NCBI RefSeq assembly: GCF_023898865.1
Contig: NZ_JAGSOV010000028.1
Span: 39,511 to 103,510 of the forward strand
DNA length: 64,000 nucleotides
Direction: 5' to 3'
DNA from: Pseudonocardia humida
Lineage (GTDB): Bacteria; Actinomycetota; Actinomycetes; Mycobacteriales; Pseudonocardiaceae
The translations under genes and the position numbers were made by a program. Below the pieces are notes generated by a model. The model was not told the DNA's origin. It ran no database searches and worked only from the letters and a program-made list of their open reading frames with translations. The number at the start of each line of letters is the position of its first letter. Positions within the stretch are counted from its first letter, which is position 1. This document shows, one piece after another, positions 52,881 to 59,721 of this stretch.

Positions 52881-54239
52881 ATGCCCACCCCAGACCCCTG
52901 CGACCTCGACGGGTTCCGCCGCCGCGTCCTGGCCTCCTCGGCCGCGGACGTGGTCGCGCGCAGCGTCGCGGCGGCCCGCGAGCTCGCCGACCTCGGCGCC
53001 TTCATCACGATCGCCGACCGGGCGCGGCCCGGCGACGGTCCGCTGGCCGGCATCCCGGTGGCGGTCAAGGACAACCTCGACACCCACGACCTGCCGACCA
53101 CCGGCGGGACCCCGGCGCTGGCGCGGTCGCGGCCCGGGCGCGACCACCACGCCGTCGCGCGGCTGCGCGCGGCCGGGGCGGCCGTCGTCGGCAAGACCAA
53201 CCTGCACGAGCTGGCGTTCGGCATCACCAGCAACAACGCCGCGTACGGCCAGGTCCGCAACCCGCACGACCCGAGCCGCACGGCGGGCGGGTCGTCCGGG
53301 GGGTCAGCGGTCGCGGTGGCCACCGGCGTCGTCCCGCTGGCCCTGGGCAGCGACACCGGCGGGTCGGTGCGGGTGCCCGCGGCGCACTGCGGCCTCGTCG
53401 GCTGGCGACCGACGGTCGGGCGCTGGGGGAGCGAGCGCGCCGTCCCGATCTCGCGAACGCGCGACACCGCGGGCGTGCTCGCCACGACGGTCGCCGACGC
53501 CGCCCTGGTCGACGAGCTGGTCACCGGCGATCCCGTGGCGGCGGCGCCCGAGCGGCGCCTGCGGCTGGGCGTGCCCCGCCCGGGCTTCTACGACGACCTG
53601 CACCCCGAGGTCGCCGAGTGCGTCGAGCGGGCGCTCGACCGCCTGGCCGACGCCGGGGTCGAATTGGTGGAGACCGAGGTGCCGGGCGCGCACGAGCTCG
53701 ACGCCGAATGCGGATTCGCGATCGTCTTCTTCGAGGTCGCCCGGGACCTCCCGGCCTACCTCGCCACCCTGCCCGGCCCCGAGCGGGAGCTGACGCTGGC
53801 CGACGTGCTCGCCGGCGCCGCCACGCCGGACGTCCGCGGCGCGCTGGAGGTCGCGGCGAGCGGCGAGTTCACCGAGGCGGTGTACCGGGAGGCGCTGGCC
53901 ACGCGCGAGCGCCTGCGGGCGGCCTACGCCACGGCGCTGCACCCGTCCGGGGGAGAGCGGCTCGACGCGCTCGTCTACCCGACGGTGCCGCTCCCGGCCA
54001 TCCCCGTCGGCGACGACGTGATCACCGAGCACAACGGTCGCCGGGAGCCGGTGTTCCAGACCACGATCCGCAACACCGGCCCCGGATCGGCGTCGGGGAT
54101 GCCTGCGGTCTCGCTGCCCGCCGGCGCCACCCGCGCGGGCCTGCCGATCGGGCTGTCCCTGGAAGGGCTGCCGGGTGGCGACAGCGCCCTGCTGGCCGTC
54201 GCGCGCAGCGTCGAGGCGACTGTCGGCGGCGCGTTCTAG
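52881..54239 (+). CDS. Amidase-signature family hydrolase
   Basis: This 452-residue enzyme hydrolyses an amide bond. The Ser-cisSer-Lys triad is intact: Lys63 in AVKDN, the cis-Ser region GGSSGGS at 136-142, and the nucleophile Ser162 in SDTGGSVR. Further parts such as VFQTTIRNTGPGSASGMPAVSLPAG match mandelamide or indoleacetamide hydrolase-like members rather than GatA, which is longer and has a partner GatB; no GatB gene is nearby. AAAGG lies 8 nt before ATG 52881. The substrate is uncertain. Confidence 0.87.
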   Translation: MPTPDPCDLDGFRRRVLASSAADVVARSVAAARELADLGAFITIADRARPGDGPLAGIPVAVKDNLDTHDLPTTGGTPALARSRPGRDHHAVARLRAAGAAVVGKTNLHELAFGITSNNAAYGQVRNPHDPSRTAGGSSGGSAVAVATGVVPLALGSDTGGSVRVPAAHCGLVGWRPTVGRWGSERAVPISRTRDTAGVLATTVADAALVDELVTGDPVAAAPERRLRLGVPRPGFYDDLHPEVAECVERALDRLADAGVELVETEVPGAHELDAECGFAIVFFEVARDLPAYLATLPGPERELTLADVLAGAATPDVRGALEVAASGEFTEAVYREALATRERLRAAYATALHPSGGERLDALVYPTVPLPAIPVGDDVITEHNGRREPVFQTTIRNTGPGSASGMPAVSLPAGATRAGLPIGLSLEGLPGGDSALLAVARSVEATVGGAF

Positions 54240-54262
54240 GCTGCCCGCCGTGCGAGGCCCAC

Positions 54263-54288
54263 ATGGTTGACGCCGATGGTTGACGCCG
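54263..54288 (+). repeat. 13-bp tandem duplication of a start-codon region
   Basis: ATGGTTGACGCCG occurs perfectly twice at 54263-54275 and 54276-54288. Both copies begin with ATG, but they are in different frames. The first copy gives a 6-codon frame (MVDADG) that stops just inside the second; the second is the true gene start. Confidence 0.9.
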
Positions 54289-54620
54289 AGGACGTCCGGC
54301 GGCTGGCCCTGTCCCTGGACGGCGTCGAGGAGATCGACAGCGACGGCTTCGACTTCCGCGTCGCGGGCAAGGGGTTCGTCTGGTCCTACCCGGAGCGGGT
54401 GCCCGGCCGGGGTCGGGTCCTGCGCACCGACATCGCGGTGCTCTACGTGGGCGACGAGGCGGAGAAGCAGGCGCTGCTGCTGGGCGAGCCCGAGCTGTTC
54501 TTCTGCCCGCCGGCCTACGACGGGCTCCCGCTGGTGATGGTGCGCCTGGAGAGGGTGGCGCCGGAGCGCCTCGTCGAGCTGGTGACCGACGCCTGGCGCA
54601 TGCGCGGCGAGGCGGGCTGA
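54276..54620 (+). CDS. MmcQ/YjbR-family protein
   Basis: This 114-residue protein has the MmcQ/YjbR (CyaY-like) fold: VRRLALSLDGVEEIDSDGFDFRVAGKGFVWSYPER at the start and PAYDGLPLVMVRLERVAPERLVELVTDAW at the end. The family is described as DNA-binding-like, but its role is not known. The start ATG is the second of two copies made by a 13-bp tandem duplication. A TAGGCT -10 box at 54237-54242 lies upstream, so the untouched gene may have been nearly leaderless. It lies 36 bp after the amidase. Confidence 0.8.
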   Translation: MVDAEDVRRLALSLDGVEEIDSDGFDFRVAGKGFVWSYPERVPGRGRVLRTDIAVLYVGDEAEKQALLLGEPELFFCPPAYDGLPLVMVRLERVAPERLVELVTDAWRMRGEAG

Positions 54621-54650
54621 CCCGCCCGCTCCGCCGCTCGCGGCACGCCA

Positions 54651-56138
54651 TCAGGCCACGGCGACGGGTTCGGCCTCCACCGCGGGCGCGGCGTGGTCGA
54701 GGCCCTGCCAGGCCAGCGCCAGCCGCTCCAGCGCGAGGTCCATCCGGTCGCGGCGCAGGGTGTAGGGCAGGCGCAGGTGGCGCTCGAACGCGCCGTCCAG
54801 GCCGAACCGCGGTCCGGCGGCGAGCAGCACGCCGTGCCGGCGGGCCGCGACGCTCAGCCGGCTCGACCCGGGCTCGTCCAGCTCGATCCACAGGCTCAGC
54901 CCACCGGTGGGGCGGGAGGGTCGCCAGCGGGGGAAGGTGGCCGCGAGCCGACCCAGCAGGTGGTCGCGCGCGGCGGCCAGCTCGATCCGGCGCGCGCTCG
55001 TCACCTCCTCGACGTCGGCGAGCAGCCGGGCGACCAGGAGCTGTTCGAGCGCGGGTCCCCCGAGGTCGACCGCGGCCCGCTGGGCGGCGATCCGGCGCAC
55101 CAGCGGGGCGGCCGTGCGGATCCAGCCCACGCGCAGCCCGCCCCAGAACGCCTTGCTGGCCGACCCGACGCTGATCAGCAGCGGGGAGTCGGGCGCGTGC
55201 GCGGCGACCGGGGTCGGGCGGTGGTCGGCGAAGCCGAGTTCGACGAGGGTCTCGTCGACCAGCAGCGGCGTGCCGGTGCGGCGGGCCATCTCGACCAGCC
55301 GCAGGCGGCAGGCCTCGTCGAGGACGGCGCCGGTCGGGTTCTGGTGCTCGGGGATCAGGTAGGCCAGCCGCGGGGCGGCGTCGCGCACGGTGGCCGCGAC
55401 CAGCTTCAGGTCCCAGGAGCCGGTGCCGTCGGGGTGGGGGCCCATCGGTACCGGCACCGCCCGCGCGCCGCGGTGCGCGATGGCCTCGAGCGCGTTGGGG
55501 TAGGTGGGGTGCTCGACGAGGATGCGGTCGCCCGGGCCGGTCAGCGCGCCCACGACCAGCGAGATCGCCTGCTGGCCACCCCCGGTGACCAGCACCTGGT
55601 CCGGGGTGGTGGGCAGGCCGCGGGCGGTGTAGCGGTCGGCCACCGCCGCGCGCAGGGCGGGCAGCCCGAGCAGGTCGTAGCCGTGCCCGCCGAGCAGGGC
55701 GTCCAGGTCGTGCACGGCGGTGGCGGCGGCCCGGCGCAGCGCGGCGCCCGGGGCGGGCAGCGCGGCGTGGGCGAGGTCGAGCAGCGCGCGGTCGGCCTGC
55801 GGGGAGAACGGGGCCAGACCGACCGAGCGCTGCGCGTCGGTCCCGCCGGGGTCGGCGGGCAGCTGCGTCCAGCTGCCCGCGCCCCGCCTGCTGTGCAGCA
55901 CCGCCGCCGCGCGCAGCGCGTCGTAGGCGGAGGCGACGGTGGTGCGGCTGACACCCAGGGCGATCGCCAGCTCCCGCTCCGGCGGCACCCGCGTCTGCAG
56001 CGGCAGCCGGCCGTCGAGCACGAGCAGCCGGACGCGGTCGGCGAGCGCGGTGGCCAGGCCGCGTCCGTCGGGCGGGCGCCATTCGCCGAGCAGGCGGGCG
56101 AAGCTGTGGGCGCCGATCCGGCGGTCCAGGTCGGCCAT
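54651..56138 (-). CDS. MocR-family regulator (GntR HTH fused to aminotransferase fold)
   Basis: This 495-residue protein has an N-terminal GntR winged helix (RVPPERELAIALGVSRTTVASAYDALRAA, about 47-75) joined by a linker to a type-I aminotransferase domain. The PLP-binding Lys is in ISVGSASKAFWGGLRVGW, with the preceding Tyr/Asp region IPEHQNPTG and VDETLVELGF. Relatives such as PdxR and GabR sense PLP or amino compounds. It is divergent from a small membrane-protein gene across an ATTGGCC/GGCCAAT inverted repeat, its probable operator. ATG 56138 has GAGAGGTGG 5 nt upstream. The aminotransferase activity may be vestigial. Confidence 0.9.
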   Translation of the reverse strand: MADLDRRIGAHSFARLLGEWRPPDGRGLATALADRVRLLVLDGRLPLQTRVPPERELAIALGVSRTTVASAYDALRAAAVLHSRRGAGSWTQLPADPGGTDAQRSVGLAPFSPQADRALLDLAHAALPAPGAALRRAAATAVHDLDALLGGHGYDLLGLPALRAAVADRYTARGLPTTPDQVLVTGGGQQAISLVVGALTGPGDRILVEHPTYPNALEAIAHRGARAVPVPMGPHPDGTGSWDLKLVAATVRDAAPRLAYLIPEHQNPTGAVLDEACRLRLVEMARRTGTPLLVDETLVELGFADHRPTPVAAHAPDSPLLISVGSASKAFWGGLRVGWIRTAAPLVRRIAAQRAAVDLGGPALEQLLVARLLADVEEVTSARRIELAAARDHLLGRLAATFPRWRPSRPTGGLSLWIELDEPGSSRLSVAARRHGVLLAAGPRFGLDGAFERHLRLPYTLRRDRMDLALERLALAWQGLDHAAPAVEAEPVAVA

Positions 56139-56156
56139 GCGGTCCACCTCTCGTGA

Positions 56157-56181
56157 ATTGGCCCTGGGCGGGCAGGCCAAT
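56157..56181. promoter_or_regulatory. Probable MocR operator
   Basis: ATTGGCC (56157-56163) and GGCCAAT (56175-56181) form a perfect 7-bp inverted repeat with an 11-bp spacer, between the MocR start and the divergent small gene. A CATGAT -10 box follows at 56187-56192. Confidence 0.65.
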
Positions 56182-56198
56182 CTTGCCATGATGGAGGC

Positions 56199-56426
56199 AT
56201 GAACCCGTGGATCCTGCTCGCCGTCCTCGTCCTGATCGCCCTCGCCGCGCCGCGCTACGGCGTCGACAGCCGCTGGCCGCCGCCGGGGGAGATGCGCCCG
56301 CCGCGGCGCGGGCCGACTCCGCGGAGCGACCTGGCCGCCCTCGCCCGGTCGGTCCGCCGCCGCTTCGGCCGGTCCGCCACGCCGACACCCTCGACGCCTC
56401 TGCGGGAGACCGGGGCGGTCGGCTGA
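56199..56426 (+). CDS. Small membrane protein, divergent from MocR regulator
   Basis: This 75-residue protein has one N-terminal hydrophobic helix (MNPWILLAVLVLIALAAPRYG) and then a basic Pro/Arg-rich cytosolic tail. I do not recognise it beyond general likeness to short actinobacterial membrane proteins. CATGAT lies 6 nt before the ATG, so it may be leaderless; the adjacent GGAGG is too close to serve as a ribosome site. It is probably regulated by the MocR protein across the shared operator. Its stop lies in a 14-bp palindrome shared with the convergent P450 stop. Confidence 0.65.
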   Translation: MNPWILLAVLVLIALAAPRYGVDSRWPPPGEMRPPRRGPTPRSDLAALARSVRRRFGRSATPTPSTPLRETGAVG

Positions 56427-56428
56427 GC

Positions 56429-57655
56429 TCAGCCCAGCCGCACCCGCATCGGCAGCGAGCCCCAGGCCCGGAGGGTGTTGTTGTGGTGGCGCCGGGTCGG
56501 TCCGGCGACCTCGATCGTCTCGACCCGGGCGGCCAGCGCCGTGAGCAGGCACTCGGCCTCCAGCCGCGCGACGTGCTGGCCGACGCACTGGTGGATGCCG
56601 AAGCCGAAGCCGAGGTGGCCTGACGGGTCCCGGGACAGGTCGAAGCGGTCCGGGTCGGTCCAGCGGCGCGGGTCGCGGTTGGCGGCGGCGAGGAACATCA
56701 GGATCTTCTCGCCGTCCGGGATGACGGTGTCGGCGACCCGGACGTCGGTGGTGGCGGTGCGGAAGAACGTCTGCACCGGCGACGCCCACCGCACGGCCTC
56801 GTCGAACGCGACGCGGGCCAGCTCGGGCCGCGCCCGCAGGCGCCGCCACTGCTCGGGGTGGGTGGCGAAGGCGTGCAGGGCGGCGGCCAGGGCGTGCACG
56901 GTGGTGTCCACCCCGGCCGACAGCAGCGATCGGACGATCAGCGGGGCCTGCTCGGGGGTGATGTCGCCGCGGTCGGCGGCGGCCCAGATGCGGGCGCCGA
57001 AGCCGTCCGGGGCGAGGGCTTCGCGCGCGCACTGCGCGTTCACCCAGGCCGCCAGCTCCGGCAGCCGCGGGGCACCGGCGGCGACCAGCTCGTTGTGCGG
57101 GCCGAAGGCGTTGAACAGGAACTCGCCGTAGGGCAGCAGGTTCTCCCGGCCCCCGGCGGGGATGCCGACGGCGTCGGGGAAGACGCGCAGTGGGAAGGCC
57201 TCGGCGAGGGCGGGGACGGCGTCGAACTCGACGACGTCACCGCGGCGGGCCAGCAGGCCGTCGACCAGGTCGACGGCGGCGGCCGTCCACCGCTCCCGCA
57301 GCCCGCGCAGCGCGCGCGGCACCAGGATCGTGGAGAGCACCCGGCGCGGGGCGTCGTGGTGGGGCGGATCGGCCTCCAGCAGCAGGCTGGGCGGGCGCCA
57401 CGGCTGCTCGGTGCGGAAGTTCGACAGCCCGACCCCGGCGCCGGACTGGAAGCCCTGCCAGTCGCGCAGGGCGGCGTGCACCTGCTCGTAGCGGCCCATC
57501 GCGTACACGCCGTAGCGGCTCAGGTGGACCACCGGCCCGGCCTCGCGCAGCGCGGCGTGGAACGGCAGCGGGTCCTCGAGGATCTCCGGGCCGAACGGGT
57601 CGGCGTCGGAGACCGGCGTCCCCGTCGGTGGGGACGTCGGCGCGGTCGTGGTCAT
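56429..57655 (-). CDS. Cytochrome P450, CYP199-like
   Basis: This 408-residue soluble P450 has the I-helix AGVDTT, the ExxR motif in EAVRW and the heme-ligand Cys357 in FGFGIHQCVGQH. It closely resembles, from memory, CYP199A4, which demethylates para-methoxybenzoate: SRYGVYAMGRYE, PWRPPSLLLEADPPHH, FPDAVGIPAGGRENLLPYGEFLFNAFGP and LPMRVRL. The Arg and Ser residues that bind the substrate carboxylate in CYP199A4 (WRPPS and VRSLLSAG) are conserved. A ferredoxin would normally be needed; here the adjacent PDR-type reductase probably replaces it. ATG 57655 has GGGAG upstream. An IclR gene heads the set. Confidence 0.88.
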   Translation of the reverse strand: MTTTAPTSPPTGTPVSDADPFGPEILEDPLPFHAALREAGPVVHLSRYGVYAMGRYEQVHAALRDWQGFQSGAGVGLSNFRTEQPWRPPSLLLEADPPHHDAPRRVLSTILVPRALRGLRERWTAAAVDLVDGLLARRGDVVEFDAVPALAEAFPLRVFPDAVGIPAGGRENLLPYGEFLFNAFGPHNELVAAGAPRLPELAAWVNAQCAREALAPDGFGARIWAAADRGDITPEQAPLIVRSLLSAGVDTTVHALAAALHAFATHPEQWRRLRARPELARVAFDEAVRWASPVQTFFRTATTDVRVADTVIPDGEKILMFLAAANRDPRRWTDPDRFDLSRDPSGHLGFGFGIHQCVGQHVARLEAECLLTALAARVETIEVAGPTRRHHNNTLRAWGSLPMRVRLG

Positions 57656-57681
57656 CGGGACTCCCGTCGGGGTCGAGCGCG

Positions 57682-58626
57682 TCAGAGGTCGAGCACGAGG
57701 CGGTCGGAGCGGGCGCGGGAGACGCAGACGAACATGCAGTCGTTCGCCTCGCGCTCGGCGTCGTCGAGGATGGAGTCGCGGTGGTCGGGCAGGCCCTCCA
57801 GTACGTCGGTGCCGCAGGTGCCGCAGGTGCCCTGCCGGCACGACGACAGCACCTCGACGCCCGCGCCGCGCACCGCCTCCAGCACCGTGCGGTCCGGGGC
57901 GACGGTCACCGTCGCGCCGCTGCGGGCGAGCCGGACCTCGAACGGGGTGCTGCGGGCGGGCGCGGCCTGCTCGCGGGCCACGAACCGCTCGGTGCGCAGC
58001 GAGTGCGGGGGCCAGGTGGCGCAGGCCACGCCGACCGCGTCCAGCAGCGGGCCCGGCCCGCAGCAGTACACGCGCGTCCCGGGGACCGGTGCGCCCAGCC
58101 AGCGGGGGAGGTCGAGCAGGCCCCGCTCGTCCTGCGGGACGACGTGCACGCGGTCGCCGTAGCCGGCGAGCTCGTCGAGGAACGCCATCGAGGCGCGGGT
58201 GCGCCCGCCGTAGACCAGCGTCCAGTCCGCCCCGAGCAGCTGGGCCTGGTGCACCATCGGCAGCAGCGGGGTGATCCCGATGCCGCCGGCCAGGAACAGG
58301 TAGCGCCGCGACGGGACGAGCGGGAAGTTGTTGCGCGGCCCGCCCACGCCGACCTCGTCGCCGACGCGCAGCGCGTCGTGCACGTGGGCCGAGCCGCCCC
58401 GGCCGCCGGGCTCGCGGAGCACCCCGACGCGGTAGGTGAACGGGTCGAACCGGTCGCCGCACAGCGAGTACTGCCGGGTCAGGCCGTCGAGCAGCACCAG
58501 GTCGACGTGCGCGCCCGGGGTCCAGTCCGGCAGCCGGGCTCCGTCGGGGTGCTCCAGGGTGAGCGCGACGACGTCCTGGGCCACCCGCTCCTTCGCCGTG
58601 ACCCGCAACCGCACCGTCTGGCCCAC
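57682..58626 (-). CDS. PDR-type (FMN/NAD, 2Fe-2S) oxidoreductase
   Basis: This 314-residue reductase passes electrons from NADH through a flavin to a 2Fe-2S centre. Order of domains: flavin-binding barrel (TRQYSLCGDRFD, about 60-75), NAD-binding lobe (FLAGGIGITPLLPM and YCCGPGPLLDAV) and a C-terminal plant-type ferredoxin domain with SSCRQGTCGTC and a fourth Cys near MFVC. This order is that of phthalate dioxygenase reductase and VanB. GTG 58626 has GGGAGG 6 nt upstream. The P450 gene begins 26 bp later, so the two are one operon and likely partners. Confidence 0.88.
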   Translation of the reverse strand: MGQTVRLRVTAKERVAQDVVALTLEHPDGARLPDWTPGAHVDLVLLDGLTRQYSLCGDRFDPFTYRVGVLREPGGRGGSAHVHDALRVGDEVGVGGPRNNFPLVPSRRYLFLAGGIGITPLLPMVHQAQLLGADWTLVYGGRTRASMAFLDELAGYGDRVHVVPQDERGLLDLPRWLGAPVPGTRVYCCGPGPLLDAVGVACATWPPHSLRTERFVAREQAAPARSTPFEVRLARSGATVTVAPDRTVLEAVRGAGVEVLSSCRQGTCGTCGTDVLEGLPDHRDSILDDAEREANDCMFVCVSRARSDRLVLDL

Positions 58627-58686
58627 GTGCCACCTCCCGTCGTCGGTTGCCGGAACGATGACCGGCGGCCGGGGCGGGTGGGCGCC

Positions 58687-58711
58687 GATTCTCATTCATC
58701 GAGACAGAATC
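58687..58711. promoter_or_regulatory. Possible IclR operator before the reductase
   Basis: GATTCT (58687-58692) and AGAATC (58706-58711) form a perfect 6-bp inverted repeat with a 13-bp spacer, in an AT-richer patch that overlaps the end of iclR and lies 60 bp before the reductase start. Confidence 0.5.
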
Positions 58712-59454
58712 CGGGAGATCCCCCGGGCCGCGGCGCGCAGCGCGGGGACCACGGCCCGCCCGGCACCGGGGTCGGCAGGGTCGTTCGGGACGATGACCGC
58801 CACCGCGGCCACGACCGCCCGGGTGCCGTCGGTCACCGGCACCGCGACGCCGAGCGCCTCGTCGTGGATGAAGCCCGGGCAGTGCGCGTAGCCGTCGCGG
58901 CGGATGTCGGCCAGGGTGCGGCGCAGCCGCGCCGGCGTGTCGATCGTGGCCGCGGTGTAGCGCACGAGCGGTCCGGCGAGCACCTGTTCCTGCAGCTCGT
59001 GGGACGCGTGCGCGAGCAGCACCAGGCCCGAGGAGGAGGCGTGCAGCGGGAGGCGCCCGGCGATCCGCGTGTAGTTGACGACGGCGCCGGGTGCGCTCAA
59101 TCGCTCGACGAACAGCACGTCGGCGCCGTCGAGCACGCCGATCTGGGCGTGGTGGCCGACCACGGCGTGCAGGTCCTCCAGGAACGGCATCGCCGCCTCG
59201 CGCAGGGAGAGCGTGGGCGAGGCGCGCATGGCCAGCTCCCACAACCGCACCCCGACCCGCACCCGGCGGTCGTCCTCGCGGGTCAGCAGCCCGTGCGAGA
59301 CCATCTCGGCGACCAGCCGCGACGCGGTCGCGACGTGCAGGCCCGTGCGCGCGGCGATGTCGGAGACCCGCAGCGCCCGCTCCTCCGGGCCGAACACCGC
59401 CAGGATCCGCACCGCGCGCGACAGCACCGACTCCCCGGTCGCCACCCGCGCCAT
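58696..59454 (-). CDS. IclR-family transcriptional regulator
   Basis: This 252-residue regulator has an N-terminal winged helix (LRVSDIAARTGLHVATASRLVAEMV, about 27-51) and a C-terminal IclR effector domain with the GFIHDEALGVAVPVTDG signature. IclR proteins often control aromatic-acid catabolism, which fits the downstream PDR reductase and CYP199-like genes on the same strand, 69 bp away. ATG 59454 is chosen; CACACT 6 nt upstream may be a leaderless -10 box. The open frame continues upstream into an SMR-like remnant, so a longer start would be an artefact. Confidence 0.87.
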   Translation of the reverse strand: MARVATGESVLSRAVRILAVFGPEERALRVSDIAARTGLHVATASRLVAEMVSHGLLTREDDRRVRVGVRLWELAMRASPTLSLREAAMPFLEDLHAVVGHHAQIGVLDGADVLFVERLSAPGAVVNYTRIAGRLPLHASSSGLVLLAHASHELQEQVLAGPLVRYTAATIDTPARLRRTLADIRRDGYAHCPGFIHDEALGVAVPVTDGTRAVVAAVAVIVPNDPADPGAGRAVVPALRAAARGISRILSR

Positions 59455-59469
59455 CCCGGCAGTGTGCCC

Positions 59470-59616
59470 GGTCGCTCGGGCCCCGACCAGGTTCGCCAGG
59501 ACCACCCCACCGACGATGAGCGCGAGGGCGAGCACCCTCCCGACCGTCAGCGTTCGCCGTGGGCCAGCAACGCCGATCGAGATGGCGCCGACCGCGCCGA
59601 TGCCGACGCTGTACCG
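59470..59616 (-). pseudogene. Remnant of an SMR-family efflux pump C-terminus
   Basis: Reading upstream of iclR on the same strand and frame gives RYSVGIGAVGAISIGVAG and then LALALIVGGVVLANLVG. This matches the last two helices of small multidrug resistance proteins (EmrE, SugE), whose hallmark is GIGAVG before helix 4. A TAG stop lies directly upstream at 59622-59620, and the first two helices are missing, so the gene is dead. Confidence 0.65.
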
Positions 59617-59721
59617 GCGCTACCCCCGACCGCGCCGCGGGTCGACCACGTCGCAGGTGAGGCCGCGGTGACCAGCGGTGATCGCGTTACGGTTGGGGCG
59701 ACGGCGCGGGGGCGGGGGGCC

